DNA from: Aestuariispira insulae
GTDB lineage: Bacteria; Pseudomonadota; Alphaproteobacteria; UBA8366; Aestuariispiraceae
DNA length: 64,000 nucleotides
Direction of reading: 5' to 3'
NCBI RefSeq assembly: GCF_003385955.1
Contig: NZ_QRDW01000016.1
Location: forward strand, 1 to 64,000
The translations under genes and the position numbers were made by a program. Shown here piece after piece: positions 33,743 through 42,764 of this stretch. Numbering within the stretch: the stretch's first letter is position 1; every line of letters begins with the position of its first letter. Under the pieces are notes generated by a model, which made no database searches, was not told the origin of the DNA, and saw only the letters and a list, made by a program, of their open reading frames with translations.

Positions 33743-36180
33743 CACACACCATCACTTTTGCAAAACATCAGGGAGACGGCCGTGCCGCCAATGGACAGGC
33801 CGTTTACCAGAACCGATTGCGGCTGGCCGTCCGGAGATTTCCCTTCGATCATTCTCACATTCCCTGCGGGCAACAGTCGCTCAGGCCCGGCGGGGAAGAA
33901 GCCCTCGCTCAGCCCCAATACCGCCGCGCAGGCGTTAAAGGCTGGGGTTGCACCGCTCATCCCGAAGAGGCTGCCGGGCGCGGAGACCTGCAGTTGCGGG
34001 CGGGTTGCCTGCAATTGCTCCAGGGCCTGGCGTTCACCCTGATCAATACCAGGCTGACCGATGGCACCACTCAGGATCATATCGGGCTGAAGGCCTGCCT
34101 GCGAGATGCAGCTTTCCATAGTCCGGGCAATCGAGGCACCAGAAAAATCGGGCGCGCCGCCAATGGCGTAGGCAGCCAGTTCCGCGAGAATTCGGGCTTT
34201 GCGTGTCCGGGCCGATTTCTTGCTTTCCAGGACCAGGAAGCCGGCCCCTTCGCCAAGCACCGCACCATTGGCACGTGCTTCATGAAGGAATAGGCCTTGG
34301 GCCTCGCCCTCACCCATGTCCGGCGAAAGCTGGCGGGTGGCGCCGTAACCCGCCAGTACTTGCGGGGTCAATTCGTCACAGCCGCCGACGATAATCGCAT
34401 CGGCCTTGCCGGCCTGGATCAGTTGGGCGCCCAGGGCGATGGCCTGGGCACCGGAGGCCATGCCGACTGTGGTGACTATATTCGGGCCGCGCAAACGCAG
34501 GTTGACCGAAACCAAGCCGGAGCAAGCGTTTAACACTGTATTTGGGAAATCCTTGGGGTCAGCATCGCGCAGACCGCCGGTAGCGATCTCACGGTAAAAG
34601 CTCTCGCAGCTGCCTGCCGGGCCGCGGTCGGTGCCGATGAAGACACCGGTCCGTTCCGCCATTTCCTTGCTGACCCGGAGCTTGGCATGGGCCAGGGCTT
34701 GATCAGCGGCACAGACAGCCAATTGACCTAACCGGTCCGCGCGTCGGATCTTGGTCCTGGTCAACTTGGCCGGGTTAAAATCTCTGATGGCACCAGCCAG
34801 CCGGGTAGGTTGTCCTTCCAGGGCAAGGTCATGATCCTCTGTCAGGCCGCTTGTACCGGATTTGAGTGCTGCCAGGAGAGCGTCGGCACCGATCGCATTG
34901 GGGGCAATAACACCCATGCCGGTAACAACCGGGGTGAGATCGTCCATGTCTTTTCCAGGAAGGGCGGTGTTTTCCGCCCCGGGTCGACTGATGACAAGGG
35001 CGGCGTTATTGCCGCCAAAGGCAAAATTCTGACTGATAGCGTGCTTGATTTCTGCCTTGCGACCCTGATTTGGCACATAGTCGAGATCACAGCCCTCGCG
35101 TGCCTGGGTGAAGTTGGCCGTCGGCGGCAATTCGCCTGTAGCGACTGCCATCACGGTCATGGCCAGTTCCACACAACCTGCGGCTCCCAAGGTATGGCCC
35201 GTAGCCCCCTTGGTGGAAGAAACCGCAATTTTGGCCGCATGATCGCCAAAGACCTCCCGGATTGCGTTTGTTTCACAAATATCATTGGCCTGTGTGCCGG
35301 TGCCATGGGCATTGATATAGCCGATATCCTCTGTCTTCAGGCCGGTCGCGCCGAGTGCTTCGCGCAGCAGGCGTTTCTGATTGCGGCCGGACGGGTCCGG
35401 GGCGGTGGGGTGATAGGCGTCGGCCCCAAGCGCATAACCGCTCATTTCCGCATAAATCCGCGCACCGCGCCGGATGGCGTCCTCTTCCCGTTCCAGCATG
35501 AAAAAGGCGGCCCCTTCTCCGAGTGACAAGCCAATCGGGTCACTGAAAGGCGCACAACGGGCGGTGGAGACATTTTTCATTGCGCTGAATCCGGCGAAGG
35601 AAAATTCGCACAAAGGATCAACACCACCAAGCAGGACGCGATCCGCAAGCCCGCTATTGACCGCTTCAAAAGCTTGCGCCGCAGCAAGGGTGGATGCGGT
35701 GCAGGCAGTGGCTACCAGGGATCTGGCCCCGGAAAACCCGGTTGCTCGGCACAAAATATCCAGACAGATATGGAACGGGTAAAAATGAGCTCTTGGATGT
35801 CGGCTGGGCCCGTGTTTCAGGACATTGCGGTAATATTCCATGCCGGAGGTCATGCCGCCAAGCGACGTGCCCAGATAAAGCCCGGTCTTCGCCTTTTGTG
35901 CATCATCGAGCTGAATGCCGCTGTCGGACAAGGCTTCGTCCGCGGCAACAAGCGCCAGTTTGTGACAGCGGTCCAGCCGCCGTTGATCACGCTTGCTCAG
36001 TTTTCCGGAAAGGGCTGCGTCGGATACTGCCCCAACCAGGTCGGTGGGGTAGGCGTCGGCGGGCCAGGGCGTATTATGGCCGATACCGCTTTCGCCTTTA
36101 AGTGTATGTTTCCAGCAGCTGTCTTTATTCTCTCCCAGGGCAGTAAGAAGGCCAATGCCAGTGACCACCACTTTTACCAT
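33742..36180 (-). CDS. fused ketosynthase / chain-length-factor protein
   Basis: An 812-residue protein made of two FabF-like domains. Domain 1 (about 1-400) has an intact triad: C160 in ATACTAS, H292 in AHGTGT and H329 in TKGATGHTLG. Domain 2 (about 415-810) has the same fold, but the active Cys is M574 (VGMASGAQAI), the HGTGT segment is replaced by SGAIGQPG, and the second His region reads FGMSG. This is the pattern of a KS-CLF heterodimer as in type II polyketide, aryl-polyene and ladderane-type systems, but covalently fused. CLFs set chain length. The gene leads a leftward unit with FabG and ACP2. Confidence 0.88.
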   Translation of the reverse strand: MVKVVVTGIGLLTALGENKDSCWKHTLKGESGIGHNTPWPADAYPTDLVGAVSDAALSGKLSKRDQRRLDRCHKLALVAADEALSDSGIQLDDAQKAKTGLYLGTSLGGMTSGMEYYRNVLKHGPSRHPRAHFYPFHICLDILCRATGFSGARSLVATACTASTLAAAQAFEAVNSGLADRVLLGGVDPLCEFSFAGFSAMKNVSTARCAPFSDPIGLSLGEGAAFFMLEREEDAIRRGARIYAEMSGYALGADAYHPTAPDPSGRNQKRLLREALGATGLKTEDIGYINAHGTGTQANDICETNAIREVFGDHAAKIAVSSTKGATGHTLGAAGCVELAMTVMAVATGELPPTANFTQAREGCDLDYVPNQGRKAEIKHAISQNFAFGGNNAALVISRPGAENTALPGKDMDDLTPVVTGMGVIAPNAIGADALLAALKSGTSGLTEDHDLALEGQPTRLAGAIRDFNPAKLTRTKIRRADRLGQLAVCAADQALAHAKLRVSKEMAERTGVFIGTDRGPAGSCESFYREIATGGLRDADPKDFPNTVLNACSGLVSVNLRLRGPNIVTTVGMASGAQAIALGAQLIQAGKADAIIVGGCDELTPQVLAGYGATRQLSPDMGEGEAQGLFLHEARANGAVLGEGAGFLVLESKKSARTRKARILAELAAYAIGGAPDFSGASIARTMESCISQAGLQPDMILSGAIGQPGIDQGERQALEQLQATRPQLQVSAPGSLFGMSGATPAFNACAAVLGLSEGFFPAGPERLLPAGNVRMIEGKSPDGQPQSVLVNGLSIGGTAVSLMFCKSDGV

Positions 36181-36406
36181 AGATCAGGGTTTCCTCTTTC
36201 GATCTGCCTGCCTGATCCCCATCAGGACATGGGTAAAGTTAACCATAAATCAAGGGACTGTCATATTCATTCTGTCTGTTGGCCGGTTTATTTGCCCCGT
36301 TTACGGAAGCGGGCATATTTTTCCGATATTCGTCTTGCCAGTATTTGTGATTTTGTGTTGATATATGAAACCGTTGCTAGGGGGCTGGTGACAACTCAGA
36401 GGCGGA
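36181..36406. promoter_or_regulatory. divergent promoter region inside lipid cluster
   Basis: 226 bp without a gene, between the leftward KS-CLF unit and the rightward beta-barrel/fabD/lolDE unit. It contains a perfect 6-bp inverted repeat CCTGAT/ATCAGG (36211-36226) and A+T-rich stretches around 36230-36280 and 36310-36370. Confidence 0.45.
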
Positions 36407-37222
36407 ATGACCAGAATGCGTGATGAACCCTGGCCAATCCAAAAAGCGTTCAGCAAACTGAAACAGAATTGGTTTTTTTCCTGTTTATTTCAGGGGCTGG
36501 CCGTTCTGTTTTTTGCCGTTGCCTTTTTCATCACCCCATCAAATTCCCCTGCTGCCGGAAAAGCCGACTTTGAAGCGGTGAAGGAAAAATTGTTGATGAC
36601 CTGGAACCATGACCAGGCCCTCTACTTCACCTTGCAGATGCGAACGGAAAAAGATGGGCCGGTGGTTGAGGAAGTTTCCGTCGGCATGTCACGGCATACC
36701 CGTACCTTTGAATATGAAAAACCTCATCGTTATCAAGGCGATGTTCTGGTTATGGATGGCATGCGTATTCATCTTGAAGAGGAGCATGGCCATGAGGCTA
36801 TGCGTCCGACAGTGTTCCGCGATCTGATCAATCGAAAGCTATTCTGGTTTGGCAGCCAGCTATTCGGCGATTTCTGGGCCGAATTTGGAGCCGATGAAAT
36901 GGATCCGGCCGTCACCAGTCACCGGCAGTATCTGTTTGAGGAAAATGATCCGCTCGCCCCGATTGAATTGATGAAGGTGATTACCGATCGTGCCACGAAT
37001 GAGCCGATTTCTGGCCAGATGTTTGATTACGAGCGGGATGAGACCTGGGAGCTTGTCTTCGGGAATAACAACAGTCTTGAAGTGGAAGGTGTATCCCATC
37101 AGTTCGTTTCTTCGATACAACTCACCCAGGATAGCGGCACGACCTATTACCTGAGCATCTCAAAAATGCATATCGGTAGCCCGGATCATATGCTGCATGG
37201 ACTGGCAATTTCACATGAATGA
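36407..37222 (+). CDS. membrane-anchored periplasmic protein, possibly LolA/LolB-like
   Basis: A 271-residue protein I do not recognise by family. It has a 25-residue basic cytoplasmic start, one transmembrane anchor (about 27-48, FFSCLFQGLAVLFFAVAFF) and a beta-strand-rich domain (about 55-270) with LYFTLQMRTEKDG, RTFEYEKPHRYQGDVLVMDG and MFDYERDETWELVFGNNNSL. Length and strand pattern resemble lipoprotein-carrier folds, which is inference only. It overlaps the following beta-barrel gene, and the two plausibly form an inner-to-outer-membrane relay for the cluster product. Confidence 0.55.
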   Translation: MTRMRDEPWPIQKAFSKLKQNWFFSCLFQGLAVLFFAVAFFITPSNSPAAGKADFEAVKEKLLMTWNHDQALYFTLQMRTEKDGPVVEEVSVGMSRHTRTFEYEKPHRYQGDVLVMDGMRIHLEEEHGHEAMRPTVFRDLINRKLFWFGSQLFGDFWAEFGADEMDPAVTSHRQYLFEENDPLAPIELMKVITDRATNEPISGQMFDYERDETWELVFGNNNSLEVEGVSHQFVSSIQLTQDSGTTYYLSISKMHIGSPDHMLHGLAISHE

Positions 37223-38546
37223 TATGTCGCGAATTCGTCCTTTTTTGTTTGCGGCGGGACTGACGTTGATGGCGCCCGGGGCGTTGACCGCTGAGGAAAC
37301 CGGCCCGGAAAAGAATGAATATGCGCCGGAGCCAGGGGGGTTGGAGACATTCTGGAATGATGTCAGATTCAATGGCGAGATCAGCAGCCTTTATACGCAC
37401 ACAAACCCTGAAGAAGGCATCGTCAATCCGAACAACAGTATCAAACGGATTGAAACCGGAAATTGGAATACGGTTGCGCGAACGGAGTTTTCCTACAAGA
37501 ACCGTGCCGCTGGTATCAATCTCCGACTGGAACCCTGGTTCAGTTTTGAACGTCATTTCTTTGACCATGCCGGCGGAGCGCCCTATTCCGAAGAAAATAT
37601 CCAGATTGGGCGGTATCAGGCGAAATTTTCCGGTTTGATACCGCGCACCACGCTCGCCGCCCAGCGCGGGATTGTGGCTTGGGGGCCGGCCTTTTTCGGA
37701 TCGCCTTCCAATCCGTTTCCCGATACCAGCAGCACGGCAAATCCGCTGGAAGAAGAATTTGGCTCTGACTTCCTGTGGATGAGTCATGCCTTCAACGGCA
37801 CCTGGAGTATGAGCGCCTATCAGAATTACAGCCGGGGTTCGATTGATTCCGTGGACAGTAATCCGTTCAAGCGGGCGGGAACGGTGGCCGTCCATTACAA
37901 CAGCTATAATTACAATGTATCCCTGCTGGCCGGGAACCAGGAAGATTATGGGCCGATATACGGCGCTTATGGCCAATGGACATTGGGGGAAGCAACCGTT
38001 CTCTATTTTGATGCCGGTCTCCGCAAGCGGGGCCGGGCCCGCTATCCGGTGGAGTCGTCAAATATCCTTGGCGGCACCTACAATAGCGGGAAAGCGGTCA
38101 GAAAGCCTGAAATTGTTGTGGGCGGTTCCTATACCACGGCGGATGACACCACTTTTTACGGGGAATACCTGTTCCAGGGATCGGGCTACAGTAAAGGTGA
38201 GCTGGACCTGGCGCGTGATATCGCGCTCGCCGCCAATGAAAACCTGGTTGGTGCACCGGCGCTGTCAGAGGGGACGCTCGGCCTGGCGGCCCTAAACGAA
38301 CTTCCCTATCTCGGACAGCATAATGCCAGCCTGATCGTTTCTCGCTCGATTGGGGATTTTGATCTGACCTTCCAGAATCAAACCAATATGCAGGATTTTA
38401 CCGGTCGGCTTTATGGCAGCGTGGTTTACAGCTATGGCCCCGCCAAATTCACTCTGTCACTTTTGCAGGCTTATGGGCGTGAAGGGGGAGCTTTCCGGCA
38501 ATCCGTTGATACCCAGGTTGTTTCCGGCATGTTGCTGAGGTTCTGA
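37215..38546 (+). CDS. outer-membrane beta-barrel protein
   Basis: A 443-residue exported protein: signal peptide (about 1-23, FLFAAGLTLMAPGALTAEE), then alternating-residue strands throughout (for example LSLLQAYGREGG) and a C-terminal ...VSGMLLRF ending in Phe, as needed for BAM insertion. It looks like a DUF1302-type or similar 14-18-strand barrel, but I cannot name the family. ATG 37215 overlaps the upstream stop; ATG 37197 and 37224 are alternatives. As the only barrel in the lipid cluster it may be the product's outer-membrane acceptor or exit. Confidence 0.7.
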   Translation: MNDMSRIRPFLFAAGLTLMAPGALTAEETGPEKNEYAPEPGGLETFWNDVRFNGEISSLYTHTNPEEGIVNPNNSIKRIETGNWNTVARTEFSYKNRAAGINLRLEPWFSFERHFFDHAGGAPYSEENIQIGRYQAKFSGLIPRTTLAAQRGIVAWGPAFFGSPSNPFPDTSSTANPLEEEFGSDFLWMSHAFNGTWSMSAYQNYSRGSIDSVDSNPFKRAGTVAVHYNSYNYNVSLLAGNQEDYGPIYGAYGQWTLGEATVLYFDAGLRKRGRARYPVESSNILGGTYNSGKAVRKPEIVVGGSYTTADDTTFYGEYLFQGSGYSKGELDLARDIALAANENLVGAPALSEGTLGLAALNELPYLGQHNASLIVSRSIGDFDLTFQNQTNMQDFTGRLYGSVVYSYGPAKFTLSLLQAYGREGGAFRQSVDTQVVSGMLLRF

Positions 38547-38550
38547 TCCC

Positions 38551-39537
38551 ATGAGCAGATTGAAACATTCTCCGGCGGTGATGCTGTTCCCCGGACAGGG
38601 GGCCCAATCCGTTGGCATGGGTAAGAGCCTGGCAGCGCAAAGCCCGGCGGCGGCCAACCTTCTGGACCGGGCCGATGAAATTTTGGACTTTCCGCTCAAA
38701 GAGATCCTTCAGCGCGGGCCAGTGAAACTGCTAACCCGCACGGATATTTTGCAGGCCAGCATCTGCACGGTCTCTGCCATGGCATGGGCGGTGCTGGCGC
38801 CACTGGCGCTCAAACCGGTTGCCATGGCTGGTCATAGTCTCGGGGAATTGAGCGCATATTATGCCGCAGGGGCGTTTGATTTTGAAACCTTTATCACGCT
38901 GGCAGCCAAACGCGGTGCATTGATGCAGGCGGCAGCCGAAGCTAGTGGCGGGACCATGGTGGCTTTGACTTCGCGGTCGGACGAAATGCCCACAGCGGCG
39001 GAAAAGCTCTTGGATGAGGCGGGTGAAGCCGATATCTGTCTTGCCAATATCAATTCCGGCCGACAGGTGGTTTTGTCGGGGGATGAAACCGCACTTGGCG
39101 TACTCGCCGATCCGGCCCGTGCGTTGGGATTGCGTGTGACCCGTTTGCCGGTTTCAGGTCCCTGGCACAGCAAGGCTATGTCGCCGGCAGCTGAAGAATT
39201 TCGGGACGTGCTGGAACAAATTGATGTCAGCGATATCGCAACGCCTGTATGGAACTCGCTCGATTGCAGACCGGTTATCAAGGCTATTGATATCCGGGAG
39301 CGGCTGGCCAGGCAGATTGATAGGCCGGTCAATTGGCTGGGCCTGATGCAGGCGATGCGCCGTGACCATGAAAATGCGATCTGGATTGAGTTGGCACCGG
39401 GAAAAATCCTGACCGGGCTGTTGTTGGATATGGATCGGCAGGCCCAGATTTTCCGCTCTGAGACCGCTGTACAGTTGCGGCGGCTCCAGCAGCATTTGGA
39501 AGAATGTAACAGTGAAGGAGGCGGTCCCCCGTCATGA
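38551..39537 (+). CDS. FabD-like malonyl-CoA:ACP acyltransferase
   Basis: A 328-residue acyltransferase with FPGQGAQSVGMG at the N-terminus, nucleophile S96 in GHSLGE and catalytic H206 in GPWHSKAM. It loads malonyl (or a related extender) onto the cluster ACPs. It is diverged from housekeeping FabD in the specificity segment and is part of the rightward unit with the LolD/LolE-like genes, overlapping the ATPase gene by ATGA. Confidence 0.87.
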   Translation: MSRLKHSPAVMLFPGQGAQSVGMGKSLAAQSPAAANLLDRADEILDFPLKEILQRGPVKLLTRTDILQASICTVSAMAWAVLAPLALKPVAMAGHSLGELSAYYAAGAFDFETFITLAAKRGALMQAAAEASGGTMVALTSRSDEMPTAAEKLLDEAGEADICLANINSGRQVVLSGDETALGVLADPARALGLRVTRLPVSGPWHSKAMSPAAEEFRDVLEQIDVSDIATPVWNSLDCRPVIKAIDIRERLARQIDRPVNWLGLMQAMRRDHENAIWIELAPGKILTGLLLDMDRQAQIFRSETAVQLRRLQQHLEECNSEGGGPPS

Positions 39538-40253
39538 TCGATAATTCATCTCATCCCCGCGCCCGGTTAAAGGGGATCAGCAAATCCTATGGCGAGGGTA
39601 GCGCCTGTCAGGAAGTGCTGCACGCGATTGATCTAGATCTGCCGGAAGGATCCCTGACCTTGCTGGAAGGGCCGTCGGGAAGTGGCAAGTCGACAGTGTT
39701 GAATATCCTGGGCCTGCTGGATCGACCGGACCAGGGTGAAATCGAAATTGACGGCCGGATCATCGGGCAATGGGCGGAGCGCAAGCTTGCCAATCTGCGC
39801 AATGAGGAGATTGGTTTTATCTTCCAATCCGCAGATCTGATACCACGCATGACAGCGCTGGAAAATATCCGTCTGCCGCTTGATATCCGTGGTGTTGCCC
39901 GCAAAGAGGCCAACAGCCAAGTGCGTGAAATCCTGGACAAGCTGAATATGGCTGAATTGGCGAGCCAGCCACCGGAAAAGCTCTCCGGTGGCCAGCGCCA
40001 ACGTGTGGCGGTTGCCAGGGCCCTGGTGACCCGGCCCAAACTTTTGATTGCCGATGAACCCACGTCCAGCCTGGATGGAGACAACGCTCGGCAGACGGCA
40101 TCAGCGATCCAATCGCTCTGCCATGAATTGGGTACGGCCGTGATCCTGGCGACCCATGATGCCAGGCTTCGGGAATTTGCCGACCGGATCCTGCATCTGG
40201 AAGATGGCAAGCTGACCCCGGACACCGTAACAGATGCGGCCGGGACGGCCTGA
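39534..40253 (+). CDS. LolD/MacB-type ABC ATP-binding protein
   Basis: A 239-residue ABC ATPase: Walker A GPSGSGKST, the IGFIFQSADLIPRMTALENI segment typical of the LolD/MacB class, signature LSGGQRQR, Walker B LLIADEPTSSLD and switch ATHD. With the following permease it forms a mechanotransmission-type ABC pair that would extract a lipid or lipoprotein from the inner membrane toward a periplasmic carrier. Confidence 0.88.
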   Translation: MIDNSSHPRARLKGISKSYGEGSACQEVLHAIDLDLPEGSLTLLEGPSGSGKSTVLNILGLLDRPDQGEIEIDGRIIGQWAERKLANLRNEEIGFIFQSADLIPRMTALENIRLPLDIRGVARKEANSQVREILDKLNMAELASQPPEKLSGGQRQRVAVARALVTRPKLLIADEPTSSLDGDNARQTASAIQSLCHELGTAVILATHDARLREFADRILHLEDGKLTPDTVTDAAGTA

Positions 40254-40263
40254 GGAAAAACAG

Positions 40264-41496
40264 ATGCTTTCATTTCGATTTTCCCTGATCAACCTGCTGC
40301 GCCAGAAACGCCGGACCCTGATCACCTCCATGACCCTCATCGTCGGCCTGATTGCGGTCAATCTTTTCCAGGGCTATCAGTCCGATACGGTGGAATCGCT
40401 CGCCGAAACCGCGGCCTATGGTGAAATGCTGGGCCATCTCGGCGTGATGAAGGAAGGGGCCGACACCAAAGGCAAGATTGATGAAATCACCTATATGTTC
40501 GATGGGCCTGAACTGGCAAAAACCCTGGCGGTGATTCGCCAGGACCCGGATGTGGCACTGGCGGCGGCACGGATGAATCTTTCCGGCCTGGTCAGCAATG
40601 GCAAGAACAGCATTATTTTCCTGGCAGTAGCTATGGATCCGGCGGTTTTGCAGGATTTTCAAGAGAAATTCGATTGGCGTGGCGAAGGCCAGCCGTTGGT
40701 GGCGGGGGATCTGACCGAAGGACAGGTTGCCAAAGGCCTGGCGGAAATCATGGAAGTGGACACCGGGGAATTTCTGACGCTGTTTTCCACGACGGTCAAA
40801 AACCAGATGAATGCGGTGGATGTCCAGGTCAAGGCGACCTATCCCACGGGGTCGACTGCAACGAATGATAAATTCATGATCATCCCGCTGGCTTTGGGGC
40901 AAAAGCTCTATCGTACGGAAGGTGCGCACCAGATTTCCGTGGTTTTGAAGGATGGAGTCAAATTGAGTGAGGCTAAAGCGCGTTTGGAGGCCCAGCTTGA
41001 ACAGCTCGACGGGATGCCGCTGGAAGTGAAAACCTTCCGCGATATGTCCGCCTTCTTCAAAGGCGTTGAGGATATCTACAACATGATATTCGGATTCCTG
41101 TTCCTGATCGTTCTGGTGGTTGTGCTGATGGGGGTTTTCAACACCATGACCATGGCGGCGATGGAACGGGTACGTGAGATCGGCATGCTGCGTGCGCTCG
41201 GCATGACGCCCAACCGCATCCGCCGTCTGTTTGGCATGGAGGGATTGGTGTTGGGGCTGGTGGCCGGCATTCTTGCCACCTTGGGCAGTGCCGGGATTGC
41301 GCATTTGATCAATATTTCGAATATCACCTATACCCCGCCGGGTATTTCCGGCGCGGTGCAGCTCTATATCGCCATGGTACCCGGCAAATGGATCGGCAAT
41401 ATGATCTTCCTGGCCCTGTTGGCAGGCGTGGTATCCATTTTCCCGGCCCAGGTGGCAATCCGCTGTCAGGTTGTCGATGCGCTCCGGCATAGCTGA
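40264..41496 (+). CDS. LolC/E- or MacB-like ABC permease
   Basis: A 410-residue FtsX-superfamily permease: TM1 (about 10-35), a large periplasmic MacB_PCD-like domain (about 40-270) and three C-terminal helices with MERVREIGMLRALGMTPNRI, the signature of the family. ATG 40264 is selected for GAGGA 7 nt upstream. There is one permease only, so it probably works as a homodimer rather than a LolC/LolE pair. Placement in the lipid cluster suggests the substrate is the cluster product or a lipoprotein bearing it. Confidence 0.85.
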   Translation: MLSFRFSLINLLRQKRRTLITSMTLIVGLIAVNLFQGYQSDTVESLAETAAYGEMLGHLGVMKEGADTKGKIDEITYMFDGPELAKTLAVIRQDPDVALAAARMNLSGLVSNGKNSIIFLAVAMDPAVLQDFQEKFDWRGEGQPLVAGDLTEGQVAKGLAEIMEVDTGEFLTLFSTTVKNQMNAVDVQVKATYPTGSTATNDKFMIIPLALGQKLYRTEGAHQISVVLKDGVKLSEAKARLEAQLEQLDGMPLEVKTFRDMSAFFKGVEDIYNMIFGFLFLIVLVVVLMGVFNTMTMAAMERVREIGMLRALGMTPNRIRRLFGMEGLVLGLVAGILATLGSAGIAHLINISNITYTPPGISGAVQLYIAMVPGKWIGNMIFLALLAGVVSIFPAQVAIRCQVVDALRHS

Positions 41497-42758
41497 TGGG
41501 GGGGCAAGCTGATTTTCCGATCCTGTTGTCGTGCGTTGGCACCATGGGGGATCTCATGCCGGTGCTGGCGACGGGCAAACTGATGGCCTCGGCCGGGCAT
41601 CCGGTGGAAATCATGGCCAATGAGGTTTTCCGAGATCATATTGAGCGCAGCGGGATTGGCTTTCACCCGATTGGAGATAAGCCAGCGTTTGACGCCTTTG
41701 TCGGTGGAGCGGCCTGGCGGGACAAGGACAGCGGCTGGGCGGCCTTCCTGCGGGAAGGAATTCTGCCCTGCGTTGCACCGGCGGCGCATTATGTTGAGAC
41801 CTTTGCCGCCCGTCATGGCCGCCGGTGCCTAATTGTGCCGAACAATTATTCCTATGGCGCGCGTTGGGCGGCGCGGGCCGCCCGGTTGCCATTGCTTAAT
41901 CTGGCGATCCAGCCCGGCATGTTGCGGGGGCTGAACCCGGCCCAAGCCTGCGGGATTGATCTGCTGCCGGGGGAAAAAGCGTCTTATTGGCGTTCCATGC
42001 GCGCCGCTGAAAGCTATCTCTATAAGATTTACGGCAAGCAGGGGACCGGATCGACCACCGGCCTGGCTCATCTGTTCCGCGAGGCGGAGCCTTGTGATCC
42101 GGACGAAAACTATCTGGCCCTGTTTCCTGAATGGTTTGAATGCCCGTCACCGGATTGGCCGGATAATTTCCAACAAACGGGCTTCCCCCTGATCGATACC
42201 GGGGTGGTGGAGCCGCTCTCGGATGATGTGGAAGCGTTCCTGGCTGCAGGTGCAGATCCTGTCGGTTTGTTTTGCGGCAGTTTCATGCAGGAGGCGACGC
42301 TGTTCTTTGAACGTGGGCTGGAAGCCTGCAGGGCAGCGGGGAAACGTAGTCTGATCATCAGCCGCTATCCCGAGGATTTGCCGTCATCCCTGCCGGATGA
42401 CTGTCTTGTGGTGTCCCAGGCGCCCTTTGGCCAATTGCTGCCCAGGCTTTCTGCCCTGATCCATCACGGCGGCATCGGTACGGTGGCCCAGGGGATGGCG
42501 GCGGGGTTGCCGCAATTGATCATGCCGCTCCGTTTTGAACAGCCGGATAATGCCGATGGAATTGTAAGGTTGGGGGGCGGCCGTGTGGTGCCATTGGGGG
42601 ATAGCGCGGATGTCGGCACTATATTCAAGGATTTTCTGGCGCAGGACGGTCTTTCCGAAACTTGCGAGAAACTTTCCGCGAGTATGAGGTTGGAAAATCC
42701 CTTCAATTCCACTATAAAGATTATGCACCGGGTGGCAACGGCACATGACATAGGATGA
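41496..42758 (+). CDS. RhlB/UGT-like glycosyltransferase
   Basis: A 420-residue GT-B (GT1) enzyme. The N-terminal acceptor domain starts GTMGDLMPVLATGKLMASAG; the donor site has HHGGIGT (323-329) and EQPDNA (348-353). This arrangement matches RhlB rhamnosyltransferase and related lipid glycosyltransferases, which use a hydroxy-acyl lipid as acceptor. It overlaps the permease stop by 1 bp. The donor may be the sugar made by the epimerase pair. Confidence 0.86.
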   Translation: MGGQADFPILLSCVGTMGDLMPVLATGKLMASAGHPVEIMANEVFRDHIERSGIGFHPIGDKPAFDAFVGGAAWRDKDSGWAAFLREGILPCVAPAAHYVETFAARHGRRCLIVPNNYSYGARWAARAARLPLLNLAIQPGMLRGLNPAQACGIDLLPGEKASYWRSMRAAESYLYKIYGKQGTGSTTGLAHLFREAEPCDPDENYLALFPEWFECPSPDWPDNFQQTGFPLIDTGVVEPLSDDVEAFLAAGADPVGLFCGSFMQEATLFFERGLEACRAAGKRSLIISRYPEDLPSSLPDDCLVVSQAPFGQLLPRLSALIHHGGIGTVAQGMAAGLPQLIMPLRFEQPDNADGIVRLGGGRVVPLGDSADVGTIFKDFLAQDGLSETCEKLSASMRLENPFNSTIKIMHRVATAHDIG

Positions 42759-42764
42759 CGGCAT

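Noticed and set aside
34810-35526. 238-codon plus-strand frame inside the KS-CLF gene
   Set aside because: The KS-CLF frame has continuous homology-type motifs through this region; the opposite frame is a shadow.
37122-37976. 284-codon minus-strand frame
   Set aside because: Antisense to the beta-barrel gene and without motifs.
40270-41490. 406-codon open frame on the minus strand
   Set aside because: Exactly antisense to the LolE-like permease; His/Gln-rich, low-complexity translation with no family features, a by-product of the permease codon pattern.
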